Part shown: positions 7,946-15,228 of the stretch, in pieces | How positions within the stretch are numbered: the stretch's first letter is position 1 | How the letters are laid out: the number at the start of each line of letters is the position of its first letter | Assembly: GCA_964398055.1 (NCBI GenBank) | Contig: CAYNLK010000023.1 | Span: forward strand, 40,286 to 104,285 | Length of the DNA: 64,000 bases | Origin: CAYNLK01 sp964398055 | GTDB lineage: Bacteria > Chloroflexota > Anaerolineae > 4572-78 > J111 | Direction of reading: 5' to 3' | The notes under the pieces: model-generated | What the model was told of the DNA's origin: nothing | The model's input: only the letters and a program-made list of their open reading frames with translations | Database searches by the model: none | Made by a program: the position numbers and the translations under genes

Positions 7946-8890
7946 CTATTGGACGTCAACCCGCACGCCCTGGTTGTCGAAGTCGACCAGCTCGGCCCGA
8001 CCCCGTTCACCCAGCCAGCTTTGAACTCGCTCAACCAGTTGCTGCCCCTCCTGGGCATTAGCGACCACCCCAAAAACCGTCGGTCCCCAGGAACTCTGCC
8101 CGGCGCCGGCGGCGCCCCAGGCCAGCATAAGCTCGACCAGTTCGGTTGAACGAGGGTTGGCGTAATTGCCGCCTTGAATTGGGCTAAAACATTCACCCAC
8201 CAACGCGCTCACCCGGGTCAGGGCCTGGCCAAATTCAGCCAGCTCACCTTCGACCAGGGCCGGCAGTAGTGACATCAGGGTCAAATGGGTAATCGTGGCC
8301 GCCTGGCTGGTGGTTAGGCCGATTTGCTCGAATGCGGCTGCCTCGGCCTGACCACTCAAGCCGGTAAAATCAGCCGGAATGGCCACCACGCACCGCCACG
8401 CCTCCGGCATCGGGTAGCGCATCAATAACGGGGCCGGGATATCCTCATCCGGCCGGCGCCCTCCCTCGACGACCAGGCCGCCCTGCGCAAAAGTCCACAG
8501 TCCCACGGCCGAGCGCCGGCCCCGCCCAACCGCCTGAGCCAGCAGATAAGGATCGGTGGGCTGGCCGTACAGGGTAGCCAGCGCCTGCGCCACGGCCAGG
8601 GCCAGCTTGGTGCCGGAACCCAGACCCACGTGGTTAGGGATGGCTTGCTCCACCCGCACGTGCGCCCCGGCCCGAATACCGACAGCGGTCAAGTAGCGGT
8701 GGGCAAATTGCAGCGCCCGCTCCGAGTCGGGGCCGTGCGCCGTGAGCTTATCGCCAGGGGTGGCTTCCAGGATGACGGAGAAGTTGGTAATCGCCACCCC
8801 CAACCCGCCAAAACGACGCCCCAGGGTGCCGCCGATGTCGAACATGCCCCAGTGCAGCCGGGCCGGCGCCTGAACTCTGACCCTGGTCAT
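7946..8890 (-). CDS. mptG: Beta-ribofuranosylaminobenzene 5'-phosphate synthase
   Basis: First committed step of the arylamine side of tetrahydromethanopterin: joins 4-hydroxybenzoate or p-aminobenzoate to PRPP with loss of CO2 and pyrophosphate. The 314-residue protein is a GHMP-kinase-fold member: N-terminal VQAPARLHWGMFDIGG, the glycine-rich loop NHVGLGSGTKLALAVAQA (residues ~90-107) and a late GAAGAGQSSWGPTVFG motif typical of this synthase. ATG at 8890 is used; it overlaps the DUF447 stop as TGATG, indicating translational coupling (GTG at 8893 is an alternative). Its presence is diagnostic for H4MPT-type cofactor production rather than plain folate. Confidence 0.92.
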   Translation of the reverse strand: MTRVRVQAPARLHWGMFDIGGTLGRRFGGLGVAITNFSVILEATPGDKLTAHGPDSERALQFAHRYLTAVGIRAGAHVRVEQAIPNHVGLGSGTKLALAVAQALATLYGQPTDPYLLAQAVGRGRRSAVGLWTFAQGGLVVEGGRRPDEDIPAPLLMRYPMPEAWRCVVAIPADFTGLSGQAEAAAFEQIGLTTSQAATITHLTLMSLLPALVEGELAEFGQALTRVSALVGECFSPIQGGNYANPRSTELVELMLAWGAAGAGQSSWGPTVFGVVANAQEGQQLVERVQSWLGERGRAELVDFDNQGVRVDVQ

Positions 8891-9447
8891 CACGCTACCC
8901 CCAGGGCAGCATGAACGTAATCGGTGAGCAACTTCATCGCCTCATGCTCGCGCGGCCCGGCGGTTTTATCGACGATGATTTGCAGCCGGGCGTAGTCGGC
9001 CAGAATCTCCTCACGGGGCAGAAAGCGGGTTCGAGTGGCCAGAATAGCCGCCTCCAGCACGGCGTGGCGGGCCCGGTTGAACCCCAAGAATTCCCGGGCA
9101 AAACCTTTGTACACCACCCGGGTGGTAATTCGGCTGCGGGGCTGTTGATCATCCACTTCCTCGATCTGCACCTCCCGCCAGGAACAGACGTCTTGCAGCA
9201 CTACGCCGGTCACCACGGCGGCCGGGCGGGTGGGAAAGAGCGGGTTGCTAATAGCGCTTTGGGCGAACAGCAACACGTTGTCGGTCAAATTGACGACCGC
9301 AGTTTTTGTTGCCGTTAGATTGCGAAAGGTGGTGGTATCCTGGTAGGGTTTGATGACGATGATCTCGTCGCCCCACTCCACACCCATGGGGGCGCAGTTG
9401 ACTTGCCCGGCGGCATCTACGCTCGTTAAGATCGTTTCGATTATCAC
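8890..9447 (-). CDS. DUF447 family flavin-binding-like protein
   Basis: 185-residue protein of the DUF447 family, known from methanogens and from bacteria with H4MPT clusters, with a split-barrel flavin-reductase-like fold. Family-typical features are the opening IIETILTSVDAAGQVNCAPMGV, the FRNLTATKTAVVNLTD stretch and the GFNRARHAVLEAAILATRTRFLP helix. No biochemical function is established that I can name; its genomic company points to cofactor biosynthesis or repair. It starts with GTG (9445-9447) behind a GAGG site, 11 bp after the upstream gene, and its stop overlaps the mptG start. Could be a pterin-related reductase, but this is a guess. Confidence 0.85.
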   Translation of the reverse strand: MIIETILTSVDAAGQVNCAPMGVEWGDEIIVIKPYQDTTTFRNLTATKTAVVNLTDNVLLFAQSAISNPLFPTRPAAVVTGVVLQDVCSWREVQIEEVDDQQPRSRITTRVVYKGFAREFLGFNRARHAVLEAAILATRTRFLPREEILADYARLQIIVDKTAGPREHEAMKLLTDYVHAALGVA

Positions 9448-9458
9448 CTGCTGCCTCG

Positions 9459-10880
9459 CTAACTGCCGTTTTCTTTAGAACGGCGAGAAGTGGTTATATG
9501 CACCCGGTGTCGTTGAGCCGCTTGCTCCGGCGCGGCTAAATAGCCCCATTTCAACGGTTGGTCCTGCTGGTAATTCTTGCCCAATTGCAGGGCCAGGTGG
9601 GCTTTGGTTAGCTCCTGGCCCAGGTAAAAGGCGTGGCCGGCCTCGTCGATGCCCAGTTGGGCAAAGATGGTGTCAATGTCGCTCCCGGTCACGAACACGT
9701 CGGCATTAAAGGCGTAGATTTGGTTGTCATCGATATAGATGCGAATGTTAGGGTCGGTCAGGGCGGCCTGCATTTCCCGTAGCGTGGCGGCATCCTGGCG
9801 CAGCAGCCGGCTCTCTTTGACCGTCAGCAGCCCCTCTTCCAGACGTTTGGGCAGCACCCCTTCCGTAACGGCATAGTGCATCAAGCGCCGGGCGATGTCC
9901 AGTTCACGCACGCTGCCCCTGGCCCAGGGGGCCACTTCAGTGGTCAGGATGAAGCTCAGATTCAACTCCTGGGCCAGCCCCATCAACAGGGCATTGAGGC
10001 CGGTGGTGTCGGCGTCAGTTAGCTCGCTAAGGTGGTGGCTGCCCATCATGAGTTTGGCGTCGGGATAACGCTCCCGGGTGCGGTAGAGATCGTAGAGCGA
10101 GCGACTGAACCCAAAACTAATCGGCTGGATGATAGGATCCAGAATGCAATCTTTGCCCCAGGCCCACAGTTGCTCGGCGTTGCGCCAGAGGGAGGTAACG
10201 TCGCCGTCCTCGTCGGGGATTACAACAGGGGTAGCCCGGAGCGTCTGGCCCAGCGCCAGATTACTACCGTTGAGACTCAAAACGTAGTCGACCCCGGCGG
10301 CATCCGCCTCCCGGATGATGGCCGGATCGAGCGTGTCGACGCTAACCTGATAATCGGCCCGCTTGAGCCATTGGACCGTCCGGGCCACCGAACCGGGCGC
10401 GCTACCGGGGGTGATCCCCAGGTCGATCACATCAGCTCCGCTCCGGCGATAATAGTCAGCCTGAGCCAGCAACTCGGCCTCAGCCAGCCTGGGCGCATCC
10501 TGAATCTCAGCTATAAGTTGAATGCTATAAGCGCCGTAACTCTCTCGCCGGGGCTTTTGCCCAAAATGCCAGGGCAGTTCTTGCAGGTCAACCGGTCCTT
10601 TTTGGACCGTTGCCCCGCTGACCCGCTCTAGGTCGGCCAGGTCGCCCTCACAGTAGCCGGGGATCATGATCAAATCGCAATCCGGGGGAATGCGGCGATG
10701 GCGGGGATGGCGCTCCGGCAGGCTGAAATGGTGGGCCATCCAGGCGGTCGTCATCAGCGCCGCAATCGAAATCGGCATCACCACAACTTCATAGAGGCAA
10801 GGCAAGGTTAAGCCGGCCAGGGTGCGGCGCAGCGCCGGCTCGGCCAGCCGGCCGGTAACGAATAGAATCTTCTTCGGCAC
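9459..10880 (-). CDS. Dihydropteroate synthase-related protein (DUF6513-type)
   Basis: 473-residue protein. An N-terminal domain (~1-110: KKILFVTGRLAEPALRRTL ... DCDLIMIPGYCEGDL) precedes a TIM-barrel related to dihydropteroate synthase (ADVIDLGITPGS, VSVDTLDPAIIREADAAGVDYVLSLNGSN, DPIIQPISFGFSRSLYDLY, KLMMGSHHLSELT). A C-terminal extension follows. Proteins with this arrangement recur in the archaeal-type C1 clusters of methylotrophs. The barrel lacks the canonical NVTPDSF loop, so it may use a modified substrate or have another role in methanopterin assembly. GTG start at 10878-10880. It leads the four-gene run ending in folP. Confidence 0.82.
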   Translation of the reverse strand: MPKKILFVTGRLAEPALRRTLAGLTLPCLYEVVVMPISIAALMTTAWMAHHFSLPERHPRHRRIPPDCDLIMIPGYCEGDLADLERVSGATVQKGPVDLQELPWHFGQKPRRESYGAYSIQLIAEIQDAPRLAEAELLAQADYYRRSGADVIDLGITPGSAPGSVARTVQWLKRADYQVSVDTLDPAIIREADAAGVDYVLSLNGSNLALGQTLRATPVVIPDEDGDVTSLWRNAEQLWAWGKDCILDPIIQPISFGFSRSLYDLYRTRERYPDAKLMMGSHHLSELTDADTTGLNALLMGLAQELNLSFILTTEVAPWARGSVRELDIARRLMHYAVTEGVLPKRLEEGLLTVKESRLLRQDAATLREMQAALTDPNIRIYIDDNQIYAFNADVFVTGSDIDTIFAQLGIDEAGHAFYLGQELTKAHLALQLGKNYQQDQPLKWGYLAAPEQAAQRHRVHITTSRRSKENGS

Positions 10881-10955
10881 AGTAAAGCTCTTTGGACGTA
10901 GTCTCCGAGCACTGTAAGGAATGTGAATTGGATAGCTTGCTTAATTGTGAAATAC

Positions 10956-11037
10956 GAGAGATTAGAGATTAAGGGATTGGGAGATTATTGACCGGAACCC
11001 TCCAATCTCCAATCTCCAATCCCTAATCTCAATTCTC
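10956..11037. repeat. Imperfect inverted repeat of GAGATTAG-like words
   Basis: Low-complexity palindrome: words such as GAGATTAGAGATT and GGGATTGGGAGATT on the left are matched by AATCTCCAATCTCC and CCCTAATCTCAATTCTC on the right around a short centre. It fills most of the gap between the DHPS-like gene and the carbinolamine dehydratase gene. Probably a dispersed repeat; it could form a strong hairpin in RNA. Confidence 0.6.
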
Positions 11038-11041
11038 TAAA

Positions 11042-11401
11042 TCAGCCGCCGCGGACCCATTTGTTGGGAGTGCCGCCCTTATACACGGAGTCCGCGGCTG
11101 GCCGCCACAGCACCGTCTCTTCAATTTTCTTGGCCAGCCCAAAGTCCATGTCGGTGATACCGTCGGCGGAATGGGTGCGCAGTTTCACCCAGACCTTGGC
11201 CCAGGTTACCTCCAAATCTGGATGGTGGAACGCAGCTTCGGCGATGTATCCGATGGTATTGACCAGCATCATCGTGGCTTGCCAGCCATCGGTTTTGTAC
11301 TGCCGTCGAATCCAGCGGCCTTCCAGGTACCAGCCAGGCAACTCTTTTTCTAACTTCTCCTGGACTTCAGCCTCACTATATACTCTGAGTTGATCGGACA
11401 T
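11042..11401 (-). CDS. Pterin-4a-carbinolamine dehydratase-like protein
   Basis: 119-residue member of the PCD/DCoH family. The family signature EAAFHHPDLEVTWAKVWVKLRTHSADGIT (residues ~55-83) contains the paired histidines that dehydrate the 4a-carbinolamine ring. The N-terminal part (LPGWYLEGRWIRRQY) also fits. In aromatic amino-acid metabolism this enzyme recycles biopterin, but homologues (pcd) occur in bacterial H4MPT clusters, so a role in pterin maturation is likely here. ATG at 11399-11401 has AGGAGGTAAAACA upstream, a strong ribosome site. The gene is separated from the next minus-strand gene by a palindrome-bearing 161-bp gap. Confidence 0.92.
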   Translation of the reverse strand: MSDQLRVYSEAEVQEKLEKELPGWYLEGRWIRRQYKTDGWQATMMLVNTIGYIAEAAFHHPDLEVTWAKVWVKLRTHSADGITDMDFGLAKKIEETVLWRPAADSVYKGGTPNKWVRGG

Positions 11402-11533
11402 TGTTTTACCTCCTTGGTTTATGCTGAGACCGTGTTAATTGTTTATGTTATGCTTTCCACAAATAGTTGGGACCATTCCCCACATATTAAGTATAGCAAG
11501 CAGAAGCGGCTCGTCAAGGTATTGAAGCAGATG

Positions 11534-11593
11534 AGGTGACCGGCACTTGACCGGCAATTCCAGGCCAAAGTTAGCCGTAAGCGCCGATCACCT
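11534..11593. repeat. Dispersed palindrome family A, degenerate copy 2
   Basis: Outer arms AGGTGACCGGC and GCGCCGATCACCT match the family seen at 428, 25090 and 41005, but the centre is expanded to ~35 bases. It sits in the 374-bp gap between the PCD gene and mfnB, next to a MITE-like element. Confidence 0.5.
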
Positions 11594-11740
11594 AAGAGGC
11601 TGTCTAAGAATTGGTAAAATCTCGGTTCGAGGAGGGTAAAATCCACGAAGGACACAAACAAACACGAAGTTTTTAGCCTTTTTCTTAGTGCTCCTTCGTG
11701 TTCTTCGTGGTTAATAAAGAATTTTTAGACACCCTCTAAG
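11592..11740. mobile_element. MITE-like element with terminal inverted repeats and CTAAG duplication
   Basis: A 139-bp segment (11597-11735) has terminal inverted repeats AGGCTGTCTAAGAATT (left) and AGGGTGTCTAAAAATT (right end, complement), matching at 14 of 16 positions. It is flanked on both sides by the 5-bp direct repeat CTAAG (11592-11596 and 11736-11740), consistent with a target duplication. Internally there is another palindrome (CCACGAAG... / ...CTTCGTGG). It encodes no transposase, so it would be a non-autonomous element. The remainder of the 11402-11775 gap shows only palindrome copy 2. Confidence 0.6.
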
Positions 11741-11775
11741 AATTTGGATAAACCCTATTTTAGGAGAGGTTGCCG

Positions 11776-12480
11776 ATGCAATTGCTCATCAGTGTTACTT
11801 CTGCCGATGAAATCGAGGCGGCGCTGCTAGGCGGCGCTGATATCATCGATGTTAAAAACCCGGCCGAGGGCGCCCTGGGCGCGGCTCCGGTCTCGACATT
11901 GGCTGAACTTTGCCGACAATTGCCGCCGGATCGACTCAGCAGCGCCGCTCTGGGCGAGTCTGGCTCGGCCGCGGGAGCGCTGGCTCTGGCCGGTTATGGG
12001 GCGGCAGCCCTGGGAGTTCGCTATGTGAAATTAGGTTTACGGACGGCTGACCCGGCCGAAGCCATCGCCCTACTCCAAACTGTCCAGGCCGGGGTGAAGC
12101 TGGCCAACCCGGCCTGTGGGCTGATTGCCGTTGGCTACGCCGACGCGGCCAGGATCAACGCGATCTCCTGGCGATTGTTGCCCGAGTTAGCTCACGTCAC
12201 CGGGATCGAAGGCGGCATGATCGACACCGCCCTCAAAGATGGGTCGCGCCTGTTTGACTACTGCACCGAGGCCGACCTGCGCCAGTGGCTGGCCGACTGC
12301 CGCCAACTTGGCCTGCTCTGCGCCCTGGCCGGTTCGTTGGAGGCAGTCGATCTTCCGGCCATCGCTCGGCTGCGCCCGGATGTGGCCGGTTTTCGCCGGG
12401 CCGCCTGCCGCGGCGACCGGGTCAACGGTCGGGTCGAGGTTGAGCGGGTAGCTGCCTTGCGCCAGGGTCTATCAGCTTAG
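11776..12480 (+). CDS. mfnB: (5-formylfuran-3-yl)methyl phosphate synthase
   Basis: First step of the methanofuran furan ring: makes 4-(hydroxymethyl)-2-furancarboxaldehyde phosphate from two glyceraldehyde 3-phosphates. The 234-residue protein matches the MfnB (DUF556) family: MQLLISVTSADEIEAALLGGADIIDVKNP at the start with the Schiff-base-type lysine in DVKNP, VKLGL near residue 85, and GIEGGMIDTALKDG and FRRAACRGDRVNG near the end. ATG at 11776 is chosen because GGAGAGG lies 6 bp upstream; a TTG two codons earlier is less likely. It is one of the few plus-strand genes in the C1 island and stands alone between two gaps. Its presence shows that methanofuran, not only methanopterin, is made. 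Confidence 0.92.
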   Translation: MQLLISVTSADEIEAALLGGADIIDVKNPAEGALGAAPVSTLAELCRQLPPDRLSSAALGESGSAAGALALAGYGAAALGVRYVKLGLRTADPAEAIALLQTVQAGVKLANPACGLIAVGYADAARINAISWRLLPELAHVTGIEGGMIDTALKDGSRLFDYCTEADLRQWLADCRQLGLLCALAGSLEAVDLPAIARLRPDVAGFRRAACRGDRVNGRVEVERVAALRQGLSA

Positions 12481-12534
12481 AACCTCAGGCAGTTTCGAAA
12501 TTTGATTTACCCTGGAACCTATCACAGATTTTTC

Positions 12535-12590
12535 GTGATGCGTGAAACGTGATGCGTGCGAAGCAGTTTTATCACGTTTCACGTAGCATG
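12535..12590. repeat. Inverted repeat, GTGAAACGTGAT family B copy 1
   Basis: Perfect 12-bp arms GTGAAACGTGAT (12542-12553) and ATCACGTTTCAC (12571-12582), 17-base loop, in the gap between the convergent mfnB and mfnE-like genes. A related palindrome is at 57657-57699. It may serve as a bidirectional transcription end, though no T tract follows. Confidence 0.6.
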
Positions 12591-12630
12591 AACGCTCTGC
12601 CTGGGAAAATCCTTCTAATCGGAATTCCCT

Positions 12631-13275
12631 TTACCCCTCCACCACTTGCGTGCCGACCGTGCGGCCGCTTTGGAGCAACTCCACCAGCCGTTCCGGTTGG
12701 CCGCCATCGATAAGCCAGCAGTCCGTATCCGGCGGCAGCGCCTGAACAAAATAGGGATCGACGACCTCGCTACCAGCCAACTCTACTCTGGAAATTTGCT
12801 GCCTTAGCGTTTTTGGCGATCCCTGATAAACCCCGGCCACGCGTTTGAGTAACACCAGTCGCCGGGTTCCACTGTAACCGGCCAACCAGGCCGCCATAGA
12901 GTCGGAGGTCACTTGCCAGCTATGGGGCAGCGGGTCGACCTGCCTCAATAGGGCCGCCGGGGCCAGAATCGGCGCTTTTTTGGTGGCGCAGACTGCCGCA
13001 GCCTCGTCCAGATCGTGCACTACAGTCGCACCGGGAGTCAAATCGGCCAGCAGGTGAGCATACTGTTCCATCGCCAGAATGGCCATCCAATGGGCCGCGC
13101 TGTCGCTCAATCGAAAGCGGACATCGGCGGCGCGGACCGACTCGGCAAAGGGACCGCCGCCGGGTAGAAAGAGCAGCCGGTATTCCCCGGCCAGGGCAGC
13201 CCAAATAGCCAGATTTGAGGCCAGATCAGGATGATCGTATAAGCTGCCGCCGACTTTGATCACTGCCTCAAACAC
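12631..13275 (-). CDS. mfnE: Amino acid kinase-family protein, MfnE-like
   Basis: 214-residue AAK-fold kinase, close to the archaeal COG2054/MfnE group that phosphorylates [5-(aminomethyl)furan-3-yl]methyl phosphate to the diphosphate. Visible motifs: VIKVGGSLYDHPDL at the N-terminus (phosphate-binding KxGGS), LFLPGGGPFAESVR, SDSMAAWLAGYSGTRRLVLLKRVAGVY (nucleotide-binding region) and a terminal DGGQPERLVELL. It starts with GTG (13273-13275) and overlaps the MfnF-like gene by 8 bp, so the two are co-translated. The family also contains isopentenyl phosphate kinase, but the pairing with the MfnF-like gene favours methanofuran synthesis. Symbol assigned by context and similarity. Confidence 0.78.
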   Translation of the reverse strand: MFEAVIKVGGSLYDHPDLASNLAIWAALAGEYRLLFLPGGGPFAESVRAADVRFRLSDSAAHWMAILAMEQYAHLLADLTPGATVVHDLDEAAAVCATKKAPILAPAALLRQVDPLPHSWQVTSDSMAAWLAGYSGTRRLVLLKRVAGVYQGSPKTLRQQISRVELAGSEVVDPYFVQALPPDTDCWLIDGGQPERLVELLQSGRTVGTQVVEG

Positions 13276-14305
13276 GGCCCAACTCGTCCCGGTATAAGAG
13301 GGCCACGGCTGCCGCCGGGGCCACCGCTGCGGCCTGGTCGCTCAGAAAATCGGTTGGCCGGAGACAGGCCAGGCCCAGCCGCGCCGCAGCCAACTCGACC
13401 AGAAAGGCGCCCGCGCCCACGGCCACCAGCGGGCCGCGCACCCCGCTGGCCGATATCACCTGATTTAACGCGGTCGTGATCTGCTGCACCTGGCTGTCGG
13501 CAATGAAGCGAGCCATCGTTTGGATATCATCCTGGCTCAACATCTCGCTGTCGGCGCAGACCAGGCGGGCCAGCCGTTCAGCGGCAAATTCCGCCGTCAC
13601 CGGGCGACCGTCGGCGCTGGGGCTAATGCATTGCTCCGCCGGCAGATGGCCCAGCAACAGGTGCACATCCTGGGCGGTCGCAAACAACTCGGCGGCCACA
13701 CCACACCAGCGCCCCCACAGCGGCGCCCGGCTGACAATCCCAAAGAGCGGCGTCCGCAGTACGCCGGTGTAGACCAGCTCGCCCCAGATCAACCGCTCGG
13801 GGTCGTTGCGCCCCCGGGCCACCACCTGACCACCTTTAATGGGAATAATATCGGTGGTGGTGCTGCCTACGTCTACCAGCAAGCAGTCGGGCTGGCGCCG
13901 GGCCACCACCAGGGCGGTGGCCAGCCAGTTGGCCGCGGCAACCAGCATCGGGTTAGCCCTGGCCGTTTCAACATCGTGAAAGTGGCCGTCGAGGCCAAAA
14001 ATGCGCAGCCTGGTCGCGGGCAGGGCCGCTTGCAGCGCTTCGATGACAAAGTTGATCCCCTCCCGTTTGGTACGGAAAGCATCGGACAGCTCGGCCGTGA
14101 TGGTGACGGCTGCGCCGGTCGCCGGGCCAAGTCGGGCCGACATCCCGGCGATCGCTGCGGCCAGCTCATCTCGCCGCTGCCAGACAGCAAAGGGCTGCTG
14201 CGCCACCTGCCAGCCATCGGCCCGCCACCTGGCGGCTTTCAGGTTGGCCCCACCAATATCCCAACCAATGATATCGGCTAATTCAGAATTTGCATTGTTA
14301 CTCAT
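13268..14305 (-). CDS. mfnF: ASKHA/hydantoinase A-like protein, MfnF-like
   Basis: 345-residue actin-fold protein of the COG1548 type; the archaeal member MfnF joins the furan diphosphate to gamma-glutamyltyramine in methanofuran synthesis. Motifs: IIGWDIGGANLKAA at the N-terminus (first phosphate loop), LLVDVGSTTTDIIPIKGG (residues ~140-157, second phosphate loop), ERLIWGELVYTGVLRTP, and VAVGAGAFLVELAAARLG near the C-terminus. Eight bases overlap with the MfnE-like kinase gene, the preceding reaction. It is divergent from the HisA-like gene with only 32 bp between starts, so their promoters must overlap or lie in one another's coding region. Confidence 0.8.
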   Translation of the reverse strand: MSNNANSELADIIGWDIGGANLKAARWRADGWQVAQQPFAVWQRRDELAAAIAGMSARLGPATGAAVTITAELSDAFRTKREGINFVIEALQAALPATRLRIFGLDGHFHDVETARANPMLVAAANWLATALVVARRQPDCLLVDVGSTTTDIIPIKGGQVVARGRNDPERLIWGELVYTGVLRTPLFGIVSRAPLWGRWCGVAAELFATAQDVHLLLGHLPAEQCISPSADGRPVTAEFAAERLARLVCADSEMLSQDDIQTMARFIADSQVQQITTALNQVISASGVRGPLVAVGAGAFLVELAAARLGLACLRPTDFLSDQAAAVAPAAAVALLYRDELGRV

Positions 14306-14337
14306 CTGATAATTGCCGGATTGGGAGCGGTCCTGGT

Positions 14338-15075
14338 ATGATACGGGCTATGCAGGCGATGCAGATCATTCCTGTCCTTGATCTCAAAGCCGGCCAGGCG
14401 GTTCATGCTATCCGGGGCGAGCGGCAGCGCTATGTGCCGGTTCAAGGTGTGCTGGGTTCGGGTCACGATCCGGTCGCGCTGGCGCTGGCCTACCGGGATC
14501 GATTGGGCTGTCAAAGCTGCTACGTGGCCGATCTGGATGCCATTGCCGGCGGTCGCGGTCACACAGACATGCTGCGCAACATGGTCGCCACCGGACTGGC
14601 GCTGTGGGTTGATGCCGGCGTGGCGACCCCGGAGCAGGCCCAATCCCTGGTTGATCTGGGCGTGGCCAGGATCATCATCGGTTCTGAAACCTTGACCAAC
14701 CTGACCCAATTAACTACCCTCACGGCCCAACTCTCCCCGGAAAAGCTGGCGCTCAGCGTCGATTTGCAGGGTGGGGTGCTGCGCGCCCCCGGCGGCCTCG
14801 CGGAGCCGCGGCCACTGGTCGAGGCGGCCGCGGTGGCGGGGTTAACCGAAATCATCCTGCTGGACCTGGCCCGGGTAGGGGCGGCAGCCGGCCCGCCTCT
14901 GGATTTACTGGCGGCGCTCCGGCCTACCTTCCCCCAATTAGCCTTCTACGCCGGCGGCGGCGTCCGCCACCGGGCCGACCTGGAAGCTCTGGCCCGGGCG
15001 GGCGCGGCCGGCGCGCTCATTGCCACCGCCTTTCACCATGGCCTTCTCACCGCCGCTGATATCCAAAACTTGTAA
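14338..15075 (+). CDS. HisA/HisF-related TIM-barrel protein (COG1411-like)
   Basis: 245-residue TIM barrel similar to ProFAR isomerase HisA but belonging to the variant found in methanogens and H4MPT-containing bacteria. It opens with QIIPVLDLKAGQAVHAIRGER, the barrel strand with the catalytic Asp of HisA-type enzymes. It also has CYVADLDAIAGG, ARIIIGSETLTN and LAFYAGGGVRHRADLEAL, which carry the two phosphate-binding sites. Because it sits among methanofuran genes and not with his genes, histidine synthesis is unlikely; the actual substrate is unknown. ATG at 14338 was chosen for its spacing to GGGAG (14323-14327); ATGs at 14350 and 14359 are also in frame. Confidence 0.82.
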   Translation: MIRAMQAMQIIPVLDLKAGQAVHAIRGERQRYVPVQGVLGSGHDPVALALAYRDRLGCQSCYVADLDAIAGGRGHTDMLRNMVATGLALWVDAGVATPEQAQSLVDLGVARIIIGSETLTNLTQLTTLTAQLSPEKLALSVDLQGGVLRAPGGLAEPRPLVEAAAVAGLTEIILLDLARVGAAAGPPLDLLAALRPTFPQLAFYAGGGVRHRADLEALARAGAAGALIATAFHHGLLTAADIQNL

Positions 15076-15097
15076 CCTAGCTCAAGCTAAAGCTAAA

Positions 15098-15202
15098 GGC
15101 ACGAGGCTAAAGCCGTCGTGCTGAAAGAGCCAAGCCCTAACGGGCTAGCATTTTAGCTCGGAGAGCTTTGCCCTTTCAGTGCGGTGGCTTCAGCCCTGCA
15201 CC
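15098..15202. repeat. Long imperfect inverted repeat between convergent genes
   Basis: Left arm words GGCACGAGGCTAAAGCC and GTGCTGAAAG are matched by CTTTCAGTGC and GGCTTCAGCCCTGCACC on the right, with an inner hairpin AGCCCTAACGGGCT. It fills the gap between the HisA-like gene and fmdA copy 1, which converge here. Likely a dispersed repeat; possibly a shared terminator. Confidence 0.6.
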
Positions 15203-15228
15203 TTGACTTTCTTTAGAAGCCCCATTAT

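Noticed and set aside
12631..13275. Isopentenyl phosphate kinase, which would complete the mevalonate idea
   Set aside because: The kinase overlaps the MfnF-like gene and matches the MfnE-type group; the aconitase X/UbiD genes are 45 kb away.
14338..15075. Histidine biosynthesis gene hisA
   Set aside because: No other his genes nearby and the family variant is that of methanogen/H4MPT clusters.
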